Source: Oscillospiraceae bacterium
Lineage (GTDB): Bacteria; Bacillota; Clostridia; Oscillospirales; Oscillospiraceae
DNA length: 64,000 bases
Direction: 5' to 3'
Assembly (NCBI GenBank): GCA_902778275.1
Contig: CACYXE010000007.1
Span: 1-64,000, forward strand
The position numbers were made by a program, and so were the translations under genes. This document shows positions 24,081-32,111 of this stretch, in pieces. Positions within the stretch are counted from its first letter, which is position 1, and each line of letters starts with the position of its first letter. The notes below the pieces were generated by a model. It did not search any database and had not been told where the DNA came from. It saw only the letters and a list, made by a program, of their open reading frames with translations.

Positions 24081-24896
24081 TTATCCCTTGACCGCACCGC
24101 TGGTCATACCGGCGATGATCTGCTCCTGGAAGAGCACATAGCCGATGATGGACGGGACGATCGAAATCACGATGGCCGCGTACATGGACACATAGTCGGT
24201 GGAAAACTGATTGGTGAAGTAACGGATACCTACCTGGATGGTGCGCAGCTTCTCAGAGGACACGATCAGGTTGGCAAAGATGAATTCGTTCCAGCAGGTG
24301 AGGAACTGGAAGGTGGCGGCGGTGACGATGCCTGTCCGGCTGAGGGGCAGGATGATATGGAAGAAGCGCCCGTAGAAGCCGCAGCCGTCGATGTAGGCAG
24401 CCTCCTCCAGATCCATGGGGATGGAATCCATCAATCCGCGGATCAGAAATGTGGACATGGGGATGCCGATGGCGCTGTAGAGCAGGATCATGCCGCCGTA
24501 GGTGTTGTAGAGACCGAGCTTGTTGATGATCACAAAATAGGGCACCATCAAGGCGCTCAGCGGGACCAGGATCCCGGCGGTAAAGAGCGTATAGATTCCC
24601 TCACGTCCGCGGAAGCGGAATCGGGAGATACAATAGGCGCCCATGCTGGCGATGATCACGTTCACGACGGTGGCGGAAACGCCGACGATCACCGAGTTGA
24701 GAAGCATTCTTCCCAAGCCCGCGACCGTGAGCGCGTTGACATAGTTGATCCACTGGGGAACAGCGGGCAATGCAAAGGGAGATTCCGCCAGGAACTCGAA
24801 ATTCGTCTTGAGAGAAGAGGACAGCAGCCACAGCAGGCCCAGCCAGATAATGTCGATCAGCGCCGTCAGCACGGTGTGGAGTTTGGATTCCTTCAT
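24081..24896 (-). CDS. Sugar ABC transporter permease (MalG type), orphan
   Basis: A 271-residue permease with six predicted helices and the EAA loop EEAAYIDGCGFYGRFFHIIL (about 160), which docks the ATPase. The C-terminus AGMTSGAVKG is typical of MalG-type proteins. No partner permease, solute-binding protein or ATPase gene is in the window, which is unusual. It is the second gene of a minus-strand pair with the isomerase-like gene (six-base gap). Either the partners are encoded elsewhere or it is the remnant of an older uptake system replaced by the GPH symporter. Confidence 0.85.
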   Translation of the reverse strand: MKESKLHTVLTALIDIIWLGLLWLLSSSLKTNFEFLAESPFALPAVPQWINYVNALTVAGLGRMLLNSVIVGVSATVVNVIIASMGAYCISRFRFRGREGIYTLFTAGILVPLSALMVPYFVIINKLGLYNTYGGMILLYSAIGIPMSTFLIRGLMDSIPMDLEEAAYIDGCGFYGRFFHIILPLSRTGIVTAATFQFLTCWNEFIFANLIVSSEKLRTIQVGIRYFTNQFSTDYVSMYAAIVISIVPSIIGYVLFQEQIIAGMTSGAVKG

Positions 24897-24902
24897 CTCC
24901 GC

Positions 24903-26240
24903 TCAGTAGCGGCAGACTTCGAAGCCGAACATTTCGGCCAGGACCTTCAGGGCCTCGCCGTGGCGGCCCTTGACCACCACGAAGTGGGGCTCAAAACCGG
25001 AGCGGATGCTCTGCTCCACCACGTCCTTGCTGCTGCGGTCGGTCTTCACCACGATGGAGGTGCCGATGAACTGCTTGGGCTTATCCAGCACGGAGCCCTC
25101 GGCGATGAAGAAGCGGAAGCTGCCGTCCGGCTTGCGGCCGATGCGGAAGATGGTGGCCTCGGGGAAAGCCTCGCAGCCAAAGTCCATGGCGGGGCCGATC
25201 TTCCGGTTGGGGTGTACGCCCACCACCGCGCCGGTATCCTTCCGGGCCAGGCTGCAGGCGGCGGCGCCGCAGTGCCAGTAGGTGATGCTGCTCTCGTTTT
25301 CATCCATGGCCACCGGATCGCCGAAGAACACCGGCTCGCCGCTCAGCTGCATGCCGATCCACATGGACAGCGCCCCGTAGATGTCAGCCTCGCAGGCGGC
25401 GGCCACGCCCTTGTCGTTGAGCATGCTCAGCACCGTGCACACCGGGGTGCCGAAGGAGGTGAAGAAGTCCGGCCAGCAGCGGGAGGCCAGGGCGCCGATG
25501 TGATGCTCCGTCACGTAGTCGGAGTAGGCCTTGAGCAGACGGGCGTGGTCCAGGCGGTTCTTCTCCGGGGTCTTGTCCAGACCGCAGGTCATGCCCTCGG
25601 TCTCGGCCAGATAGGCGGCGCAGTCGGCGTCGCTGTAGGTCTTGGCCATGTCGATCAGCTCCCGGGCCTCGATGGACTCCAGCTCCACGCCGAAGGTGTT
25701 CATCAGCTCGCTGTCCAGCGCCCGGCCGAAGCCGAAGCCCTGGGGCGTGTGGCCGATGGCGGACATGGTCAGGGCCTTCATGGCCTTCCTGATCCGGGCC
25801 GCCTGCACCGTGGCCTTGACGGCGGCCGTCACAGCTTCCTCCTCCGGGGCCCCGAAGCACCAGTTAAAGGCCCTGCCGTTGAAGGCCGCGAGGGCGTTGG
25901 CGGCGGAGTAGGCGCCGGTGAGGGAATTGAGCCGGAGGCGCCCGCCGTCGATGACAGGCTCCCGCAGGGTCCAGAGCAGCACGGGGCAGTCATAGCGGCG
26001 CAGCACCTCGGACATGTAGGCGGCGTTGGCAAAGGTCAGATTCTGGAACACGATCAGGTCCGGGTCCTTCCCGGCCAGATAGCCGCGCAGCTTGTCCAGG
26101 GTCAGCAGCATCTCCTCCGGGCAGACGAAGTCCGCGTCCACGGAGCGCAGCATGGCGCAGGAGCGTTCAAACTGATCCTGCGCGGTTTCCAGGTGATAGG
26201 TGGGCACGCCCACGGGAATATAGACAGAACAGAAATCCAT
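24903..26240 (-). CDS. L-fucose/arabinose isomerase-like protein, candidate hexose ketol-isomerase
   Basis: A 445-residue protein of the L-fucose isomerase-like (COG2407) type. The N-terminal alpha/beta region (VDADFVCPEEML, DPDLIVFQNLTFANA) is followed by the active-site region RCWPDFFTSFGTPVCTV and CEADIYGALSMWIGM, with the metal-binding Glu/Asp, and EPVFFGDPVAMDENE, which holds a second metal-ligand Asp. It is encoded divergently from the transketolase operon. In transaldolase- and transketolase-type sulfoglycolysis, an aldose-ketose isomerase is needed to turn sulfoquinovose into sulfofructose, and this is the only candidate of that kind here except the DUF4867-like gene. Confidence 0.8.
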   Translation of the reverse strand: MDFCSVYIPVGVPTYHLETAQDQFERSCAMLRSVDADFVCPEEMLLTLDKLRGYLAGKDPDLIVFQNLTFANAAYMSEVLRRYDCPVLLWTLREPVIDGGRLRLNSLTGAYSAANALAAFNGRAFNWCFGAPEEEAVTAAVKATVQAARIRKAMKALTMSAIGHTPQGFGFGRALDSELMNTFGVELESIEARELIDMAKTYSDADCAAYLAETEGMTCGLDKTPEKNRLDHARLLKAYSDYVTEHHIGALASRCWPDFFTSFGTPVCTVLSMLNDKGVAAACEADIYGALSMWIGMQLSGEPVFFGDPVAMDENESSITYWHCGAAACSLARKDTGAVVGVHPNRKIGPAMDFGCEAFPEATIFRIGRKPDGSFRFFIAEGSVLDKPKQFIGTSIVVKTDRSSKDVVEQSIRSGFEPHFVVVKGRHGEALKVLAEMFGFEVCRY

Positions 26241-26287
26241 AAGAGAACCTCCAAGATGTGATTCGAAATTGCTTAACGCTGTAAAGT

Positions 26288-26316
26288 AGAATATGCCTTT
26301 GGGGCCACGCTGTCAA
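26288..26316 (-). promoter_or_regulatory. Promoter of the isomerase-permease pair
   Basis: Minus-strand TTGACA (26316-26311), 17-bp spacer, TATTCT (26293-26288). An AATTGCTT element (26268-26275) lies a short way downstream of the -10 box. Confidence 0.75.
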
Positions 26317-26396
26317 GCATTATTTTGAAAACCGGGTTAAATCCCAGGAAAACCCAGCAGATCAAAAGAAAAACAAAAAGAATTCCGAAACACATA

Positions 26397-26425
26397 TTGA
26401 CAAAAGCCGGGGGAGGGGTTACACT
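26397..26425 (+). promoter_or_regulatory. Promoter of the transketolase operon
   Basis: Consensus TTGACA (26397-26402), 17-bp spacer, TACACT (26420-26425). It is directly followed by repeated CAATTGCTT elements. Confidence 0.8.
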
Positions 26426-26426
26426 G

Positions 26427-26456
26427 CAATTGCTTAGAAGAATTAAACAATTGCTT
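26427..26456 (+). promoter_or_regulatory. Candidate operator: paired CAATTGCTT repeats
   Basis: CAATTGCTT at 26427-26435 and 26448-26456, 21 bp apart (two helical turns), directly downstream of the -10 box. A third AATTGCTT is at 26268-26275 downstream of the divergent promoter. The ROK regulator of this cluster is the obvious candidate to bind. Confidence 0.5.
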
Positions 26457-26511
26457 CGGGCCAACAGAGCATCAGATTTCATTGAGATGAATTATCAAGG
26501 AGGACAAACCG

Positions 26512-27339
26512 TTGAACTACGATCTGAAAGAAATCTGCAAGGATATCCGCTGTGATATCATGACCTGCATCGGGCACCTGGGCGTCGGCCACATCGGCGG
26601 CTGCCTGTCCGTTGTCGAGGCGCTTGCTGTTTTGTACTTTAAGGAAATGCACATCGATCCCAAGCAGCCGCAGATGCCCGGCCGGGACCGCTTCATCTGC
26701 TCCAAGGGCCACGCCGGCCCCGCCGTTTACGCCACGCTGGCCAACCGCGGTTATTTTGATAAGAAGGAGCTGCTCACCCTGAACCAGGGCGGCACCAATC
26801 TGCCTTCCCACTGCGACATGAACCGCACCATCGGCATCGACATGACCACCGGCTCCCTGGGCCAGGGCTTCAGCTGTGCCGTGGGCGTGGCGCTCGGCTC
26901 CAAGCTGGAGAAGGACGGCGCCACCATCTACGCCATGATCGGCGACGGCGAGAGCCAGGAGGGCCAGATCTGGGAGGCCGCCATGTTCGCCGCATCCAAG
27001 AAGCTGGACAATCTGATCGCCTTTACCGATTATAATAAGATGCAGATCGACGGCACTGTGGCCGAGGTCAACGACATCGCGCCCCTGGCGGAGAAATGGG
27101 CCGCCTTCGGCTGGAACGTCATCGACGTGGAAGACGGCAACGACGTGGAGCAGGTGGAGCAGGCTGTGGAGCATGCCAAGCTGGGTCTCGGCAGCGGCAA
27201 GCCCACCATGATCATCCTCAACACCCTGAAGGGCTGCGGCGTGCAGTGGATCGTGGACCTGGGCACCGCCAACCACAACACCAACGTCAGCGAGGAGCAG
27301 GCGGCCGCCGCCATCCGCGAAATCAGAGGGGAGGACTAA
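26512..27339 (+). CDS. Transketolase, N-terminal (TPP-binding) subunit
   Basis: A 275-residue split transketolase half. It has the TPP motif GDGESQEGQIWEAAM (about 144) with the NLIAFTDYNKMQIDG segment, and the conserved start-region His (GHLGVGHIGGCLS, KGHAGPAVY). The start is a TTG at 26512 behind AAGGAGGA. Its partner, the pyrimidine-binding half, follows three bases later. Split transketolases occur in many Firmicutes, but here they sit with a GH31, a sugar isomerase, an RpiB-like isomerase and an aldehyde reductase, and no kinase or aldolase. That supports a role in cutting two-carbon units from a 6-modified ketohexose. Confidence 0.92.
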   Translation: MNYDLKEICKDIRCDIMTCIGHLGVGHIGGCLSVVEALAVLYFKEMHIDPKQPQMPGRDRFICSKGHAGPAVYATLANRGYFDKKELLTLNQGGTNLPSHCDMNRTIGIDMTTGSLGQGFSCAVGVALGSKLEKDGATIYAMIGDGESQEGQIWEAAMFAASKKLDNLIAFTDYNKMQIDGTVAEVNDIAPLAEKWAAFGWNVIDVEDGNDVEQVEQAVEHAKLGLGSGKPTMIILNTLKGCGVQWIVDLGTANHNTNVSEEQAAAAIREIRGED

Positions 27340-27342
27340 TCC

Positions 27343-28266
27343 ATGGAAATGAGAGCTGTTTACGCCGCGTGCCTCGCGGAAATGATGGAAAATGACAAGC
27401 ATGTGGTCGTTCTGGACGCGGATCTGTCCAAGGCCAGCGGCACCCTCGCGCTGTACAAGCGCTTCCCCGAGCAGATGTTTGACTGCGGTGTGGCCGAGCA
27501 GAACATGGCCTCCATCGCGGCCGGCCTCTCCAGCTACGGCTTCAAGCCCTGGATCGAGAGCTTTACCCCCTTTGCCACCCGCCGTATCTGCGACCAGGTC
27601 GCCATCTCCATCTCCTATGCCAAGCGCAACGTGAAGGTCGTGGGCACCGATCCCGGCATCGCGGCCGAGCTCAACGGCGGCACCCACATGAGCATGGAGG
27701 ATATCGGCGTGATCCGTTCCATCCCCGGCATGGTGATCTTTGAGCCGGTGGACGAGGTGCAGCTGCGCGCGGCCATGCCCGTCCTCAACGCCTATGAGGG
27801 CCCCGTGTATATGCGTCTGTTCCGCAAGGAACTGCCTGTGGTCTTCGGTGAGGACTACAAGTTCGATCTGTTCAAGGCCGACACCCTCAAAGAGGGCAAG
27901 GATCTGAGCATCTTCGTCAGCGGCATGCTGACCGCCGACGTGGTGGAGGCCTCCAGGCTGCTGGCCGCGGAGGGCATCGACGCCGAGGTCATCAACGTCC
28001 ACACCATCAAGCCCATCGACCGGGAGACCGTCATCGCCTCCGCCCGCAAGACCGGCGCCGTGCTGACCGTGGAGAACCACAACGTCATCGGCGGCCTGCA
28101 GTCCGCCGTGCTGGAAGCCCTGGCCGCGGAGAAGATCCCCGTCTGCGCCGTGGGCGTGGAGGATCGCTTCGGCGAGGTGGGCAAGCTGCCCTATCTGCGT
28201 GAGGCCATGGGCCTGACCGTTGAAAACATCGTCGCCGGCGCCAGGAAAGCGCTGAGCCTGAAGTAA
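27343..28266 (+). CDS. Transketolase, C-terminal subunit
   Basis: A 307-residue partner half with the pyrimidine-binding domain (VLDADLSKASGTL, the catalytic-Glu region FDCGVAEQNMASIAAG near 46-61, GGTHMSMEDIGVIRS) and a C-terminal domain (DAEVINVHTIKPIDRE). It lies three bases after the N-terminal half. Together they would transfer a two-carbon unit from a ketose to an aldose phosphate such as glyceraldehyde 3-phosphate, giving xylulose 5-phosphate and a shortened aldose. Confidence 0.92.
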   Translation: MEMRAVYAACLAEMMENDKHVVVLDADLSKASGTLALYKRFPEQMFDCGVAEQNMASIAAGLSSYGFKPWIESFTPFATRRICDQVAISISYAKRNVKVVGTDPGIAAELNGGTHMSMEDIGVIRSIPGMVIFEPVDEVQLRAAMPVLNAYEGPVYMRLFRKELPVVFGEDYKFDLFKADTLKEGKDLSIFVSGMLTADVVEASRLLAAEGIDAEVINVHTIKPIDRETVIASARKTGAVLTVENHNVIGGLQSAVLEALAAEKIPVCAVGVEDRFGEVGKLPYLREAMGLTVENIVAGARKALSLK

Positions 28267-28290
28267 GCCTGCGGGCTGGGAGGAACTGAT

Positions 28291-28767
28291 ATGAAGATTG
28301 CAATCGGAAGCGACAAGTCCGGCTATCCCGCCAAGGAAGCCATCAAGGCCTGGCTGACCGAGGCCGGCATCGACTTTGACGATCTGGGCACCACCGATCT
28401 GGAGCAGGTGCACCCCTACTTTCAGGTGGCCAGCGAGGTCGCCCCCCTGGTGCAGAACGGCAGCTATGAAAAGGCTGTCCTGATCTGCGGCACCGGCGCC
28501 GGCATGTCCGTGGTCGCCAACAAGTACAAGGGCGTGTACGCCGTCGCCTGCGAGGGCGTGTACTCCGCCAAGATGGCCCGGGCTATCAACAATGCCAACA
28601 TCCTGTGCATGGGCGGCTGGATCGTCGGCCCGGAGATGGCCGTGGAGATGGTCAAGACCTTCCTGAACACCGACTGGTGCCAGGATCTGGAGGATTGGCG
28701 CGCGGCCAACATGCACAAGTTCGCCGTGAAGGTCAACGAGATCGAGGAGAGCATCTATGGCGCATGA
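28291..28767 (+). CDS. RpiB-like isomerase with replaced catalytic histidines
   Basis: A 158-residue protein of the RpiB/LacAB family. The catalytic Cys and Thr in VLICGTGAGMS (about 64-74) are kept. Two conserved His are not: the family GADHAG start reads GSDKSG (His to Lys at residue 10), and the family LCHD segment, with the ring-opening His, reads ACEGVYSA. The C-terminal phosphate-binding Arg residues also look replaced (MHKFAVKV). The enzyme probably isomerises an open-chain, non-phosphorylated four-carbon sugar such as 4-sulfoerythrose, which cannot form a furanose ring. It overlaps the next gene by 11 bases. Confidence 0.85.
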   Translation: MKIAIGSDKSGYPAKEAIKAWLTEAGIDFDDLGTTDLEQVHPYFQVASEVAPLVQNGSYEKAVLICGTGAGMSVVANKYKGVYAVACEGVYSAKMARAINNANILCMGGWIVGPEMAVEMVKTFLNTDWCQDLEDWRAANMHKFAVKVNEIEESIYGA

Positions 28768-29854
28768 GTTTTTGTATTCCCAGCCGGTAAAGATCTATTT
28801 CGGCGCGGGGAAGTTTGAGAAGCTGGGCGAGGTCCTGGACGAGCTGGGCCTGCAGCGCTGTGTGATCGCCTGCGGCAGGCACTTCACCCCGGAGGCCGAG
28901 GCCATGCAGGCCAGAGACAGCCGTATCGTCGCGGTGTTCGGCGGCGTGGAGCAGAACCCGCAGCTGTCCGGCGTGATCGAGACCGCCCGTCTCGCCCGTG
29001 AGCATAAGGCCGACGCCGTGATCGGCGTGGGCGGCGGCAGCTCCATCGACACGGCGAAGTTCGCCGCCGCCATCGCCCTGGGCGATGGGGAAGCGCTGGA
29101 GTACTATCACGGGGAGAAGCCCTTCCCGGCGGAGCGCCTGACCATCATCGCGGTCCCCACCACCGCCGGCACCGGCAGCGAGGTGACCCAGGTCTCCGTG
29201 GTCAGCCACGGAAGCGAAAAGCGCACCATCAACAATCCGGTCTTCATGCCCAAGGTGGCCATCGTGGACCCGGTGCTCAGCAGCACGGTCCCGCCCCGCA
29301 CCACCATGAACACCGGCCTGGACGCCCTGGCTCACGCCCTGGAGGGCTATTGGAGCAAGAACCACCAGCCCATCTCCGACCTGATGGCGGTGGAGGCGGT
29401 CCGCACCGTCCTGGCCAATCTGGAGACAGCCTATCGGGACGGCGGCAATATGGAAGCCCGGGCCAACATGGCCTACGCGTCCCTGCTGGGCGGACTGAGC
29501 TTCGCCCTGCCCAAGACCGCCGGCTGCCATGCCTGCAGCTACCCCCTGTCCGAGGATTACCATCTGCCCCACGGTGAGGCCTGCGCCTTCACCCTGGACA
29601 GCTTTGTGCGCATCAACGCCGATGAGCGGCTGGAGCTGCTGTGCCGCCGGGTGGGCCTGTCCGGTACCGGGGAGCTGGCGGAGAAGATCGCCGCGCTCAA
29701 GAAGCTGGCGGGACTCCGCAGCCGGCTGAGCGACCTGGGCGAAGTGGATCTGGACAAGCTGGCCCATGACTGCGCCGTGCACGGCCTCATGGCCAACAAT
29801 CCCGTCCCCATGGACGAAAAAGCCCTGCGGGCGATGTTCGAAAAGCTCGCGTGA
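28757..29854 (+). CDS. Iron-containing (group III) alcohol dehydrogenase, candidate aldehyde reductase
   Basis: A 365-residue NAD(P)-linked metal-dependent dehydrogenase. The nucleotide site is GVGGGSSIDTAK (about 95), followed by PTTAGTGSEVT. Metal ligands are Asp and His in NTGLDALAHALEGYW (about 193) and the His residues of KTAGCHACSYPLSEDYHLPH (about 255-274). The family includes SarD, the sulfoacetaldehyde reductase of Bilophila. In a transketolase route the last two carbons leave as a C2 aldehyde, which this enzyme could reduce (sulfoacetaldehyde to isethionate, or acetaldehyde to ethanol), reoxidising NADH. Confidence 0.88.
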   Translation: MAHEFLYSQPVKIYFGAGKFEKLGEVLDELGLQRCVIACGRHFTPEAEAMQARDSRIVAVFGGVEQNPQLSGVIETARLAREHKADAVIGVGGGSSIDTAKFAAAIALGDGEALEYYHGEKPFPAERLTIIAVPTTAGTGSEVTQVSVVSHGSEKRTINNPVFMPKVAIVDPVLSSTVPPRTTMNTGLDALAHALEGYWSKNHQPISDLMAVEAVRTVLANLETAYRDGGNMEARANMAYASLLGGLSFALPKTAGCHACSYPLSEDYHLPHGEACAFTLDSFVRINADERLELLCRRVGLSGTGELAEKIAALKKLAGLRSRLSDLGEVDLDKLAHDCAVHGLMANNPVPMDEKALRAMFEKLA

Positions 29855-29870
29855 TCGAGAAATCACAGAG

Positions 29871-29901
29871 GAGATCCCCACTCCGCCGGGGTGGGGATCT
29901 C
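29871..29901 (+). terminator. Attenuator-like hairpin inside the operon
   Basis: An 11-bp stem (29871-29881 with 29891-29901) 17 bases after the dehydrogenase stop and before the exporter gene. There is no U-run, so it may only lower downstream expression. Confidence 0.5.
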
Positions 29902-29936
29902 GCGTCTGATCAAGGCAGCACAGAGGATAGACGGCA

Positions 29937-30842
29937 ATGAAGGAAAACCTGAAATATACCCTGATGGTGGCCGGGATGGTGATCTCCTGGTCGATTTATT
30001 ACGCGGTCAGCAAGATCGTGGTGGACGCTACCGGCTCGGCCCGGCTCGCGGGATTTCTCCTGCGCTCGGCGGCTTTGGTGTTTCTGACGATCCAGCTGTT
30101 GGCGGATAAGAATTTCAGCCGCCTGTTTCATCAGGGGAAGGCCGCGCTGATCCTGGTGGTGATCGGCGTGTTCGGCTTCCTGCTGGACCTGTTTGCCAAT
30201 CTGGGCTATGCGGGCGGCTCCCTGAGCACGGGCACGGCCCTGCTGAAGACGGACGTGCTCATGGTGAATCTGGCCACGGTGATCCTGTACCACAAGCGGC
30301 TGTATCTCTCCGACTGGCTGGGGACGGTCATCATGCTCTTCGGCGTGCTGCTGGTGCTGGGTGTGGACTTCGGCGGCATGACGCTGCACGTGACGGATCT
30401 GTATTTTATCCTGTCCGCGGCCTGCGTCAGCGCCAATGCCTTCATCATCAAGACTGCCCAGGAGAAATACCACGAAGACGCGGATATGATCTCCTATTAC
30501 AATAACGCGGTGGTGCTGATCCTCTTCGCCGGCAGTGCGGCCCTCTGCGGCGATTTTCATCTTCCGGCGACCCTGAACCGGGGCTTCTGGCCCCTGGTCG
30601 TGCTGGGTGGTCTGGCCCAGACGGGGATCTATTTCTTCTACTACCGCAATCTGAAGCATTTTGAAGTGTGGCTGGTCAAGCTGTACCTGCTGCTGATGCC
30701 GGTGCTCAGCTGCTTCATCGGCGTGGTCTTCCTCAACGAGGAGCTGACCGCCAAAAAGCTGCTGGGGATCCTGATCGTTCTGGCAGGCGCCGCGGTGATT
30801 TTGCAGCGGGGCCGGATCAACCGCGCGGCTGAAAACGGATAA
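29937..30842 (+). CDS. DMT-superfamily (EamA-like) transporter, possible product exporter
   Basis: A 301-residue membrane protein with about ten helices in two repeats, as in EamA/DMT proteins (YAGGSLSTGTALLKTDVLM, later GLAQTGIYFFYYRNLKHFEV, VVFLNEELTAKKLLGILIVL). The last motif, with the Glu-Glu pair, is typical of the family. Inside a catabolic cluster that would yield a charged or small end product, export is a natural role. Whether it carries isethionate or another product is inference. The start has only a distant AGAGGA. Confidence 0.8.
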   Translation: MKENLKYTLMVAGMVISWSIYYAVSKIVVDATGSARLAGFLLRSAALVFLTIQLLADKNFSRLFHQGKAALILVVIGVFGFLLDLFANLGYAGGSLSTGTALLKTDVLMVNLATVILYHKRLYLSDWLGTVIMLFGVLLVLGVDFGGMTLHVTDLYFILSAACVSANAFIIKTAQEKYHEDADMISYYNNAVVLILFAGSAALCGDFHLPATLNRGFWPLVVLGGLAQTGIYFFYYRNLKHFEVWLVKLYLLLMPVLSCFIGVVFLNEELTAKKLLGILIVLAGAAVILQRGRINRAAENG

Positions 30843-30893
30843 GAGACCCGATACGGGTCAGCGATACTGACCGAAGGGGGGGAAGGAGTACAC

Positions 30894-32111
30894 ATGTCCT
30901 ACAAGGGCGACAACCTGATGAGCGTCAAGCGCACCAACCGGAGCGTTGCCCTCCGGGCGCTGCACGAAAAGGGCGCCATGTCGCGCAAACGGCTGGCGGA
31001 GAGCATGAACCTGACCCCTGCGGCGATCACGAAGATCGTGGGCGAGATGATCAGCGACGGCCTGCTTTCCGAGGGGGAGATGCTCTCCAGCGGAAATGCC
31101 GGACGCCGTGAGATCCTTATCGACATCAATGCCCAAAAGGGCTGCGGCCTGGGGGTGCTGATCAATCTGCGCCAGGCGATCCTGTCCGGCACCTGGCTGG
31201 ACGGCAGCGTAGCCTTCGCGGAGGAGCTCCCCCTGGAGGCAGACGCCCCTGCGGAGGAGACGGCGAAACAGCTCTCCCGGCGGCTGCTGGAGCTGCTGGA
31301 GGAAAATGAGATCGCGCGGGAGCGCGTGATCGGCCTGGGCATTGCGGTGCGCGGCATTACTTCCGAGGATGGACGCGTGGTGCGCAACTCCTTCGGCGCC
31401 CTGGCGGAGACGGATTACCCCCTGTGCGCTCTGTTCGAGGAACTGACAGGCTTCCACTGCGTGATGGAGAACAACGTGCGCTCGCTGCTGGCGGCCCAGA
31501 TGTTCCTTTCCCGGGACGAAACGGCGGGCTCCCAGTTTTTCCTGCGCTGCGGCTATGGCATCGGCGCAGCTCTGTCCATCAACGGCAGGATCTGGCACGG
31601 CGTGACCGCCCAGTGCGCGGAGATCGGCCATATCCCGGTGATCCGCCGGGGCGGCAAGCCCTGCCATTGCGGCAAGAGCGGCTGCCTGGAGACCATCGCC
31701 TCCCCCGGCGCCATCCGGGAGGACGCCCTGGCGATCCTCTCCCCGGAGAAAACGCCCCTGCTGTGGCAGAAATTCCACGCCGATCCCGAGACGCTGAACA
31801 TCTTCGACGTGTTCAGCGCCGCCAGCAACGGCGACGAAGGCGCCGCCGGGATCGTGGACCGGGCGGTGCAGGCGCTCGGCACGGCCATCAAGGCCCTGAT
31901 CTACCTGGTGGACCCGGGGAAGATCGTCCTGTACGGCAGCCTGTTTGAGGATCCCTATTACCTCTCCCGGCTCAGCAGTGAGCTGCAGGAGGGCGTGGAT
32001 ACGCGGCATGACGTGCTGATCGAGAAGAGCCGCTACAACCAGCGGCTGGAGGATAAGGCCGCCTGCCTGCTGGCCATACAGGATTTCATAGATAACGGAG
32101 GAATACAGTGA
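30894..32111 (+). CDS. ROK-family transcriptional regulator
   Basis: A 405-residue ROK repressor. An N-terminal winged helix (ALHEKGAMSRKRLAESMNLT to ITKIVGEMISDGLL) precedes a ROK sugar-sensing fold with the ROK zinc motif CHCGKSGCLE (about 258) and the sugar-contact segment AEIGHIP. GGAAGGAG fixes ATG 30894. It sits in the catabolic operon after the exporter gene, and the gene behind it starts within its stop. It is the likely sensor of the pathway's sugar and the likely binder of the CAATTGCTT repeats at the two divergent promoters. Confidence 0.9.
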   Translation: MSYKGDNLMSVKRTNRSVALRALHEKGAMSRKRLAESMNLTPAAITKIVGEMISDGLLSEGEMLSSGNAGRREILIDINAQKGCGLGVLINLRQAILSGTWLDGSVAFAEELPLEADAPAEETAKQLSRRLLELLEENEIARERVIGLGIAVRGITSEDGRVVRNSFGALAETDYPLCALFEELTGFHCVMENNVRSLLAAQMFLSRDETAGSQFFLRCGYGIGAALSINGRIWHGVTAQCAEIGHIPVIRRGGKPCHCGKSGCLETIASPGAIREDALAILSPEKTPLLWQKFHADPETLNIFDVFSAASNGDEGAAGIVDRAVQALGTAIKALIYLVDPGKIVLYGSLFEDPYYLSRLSSELQEGVDTRHDVLIEKSRYNQRLEDKAACLLAIQDFIDNGGIQ

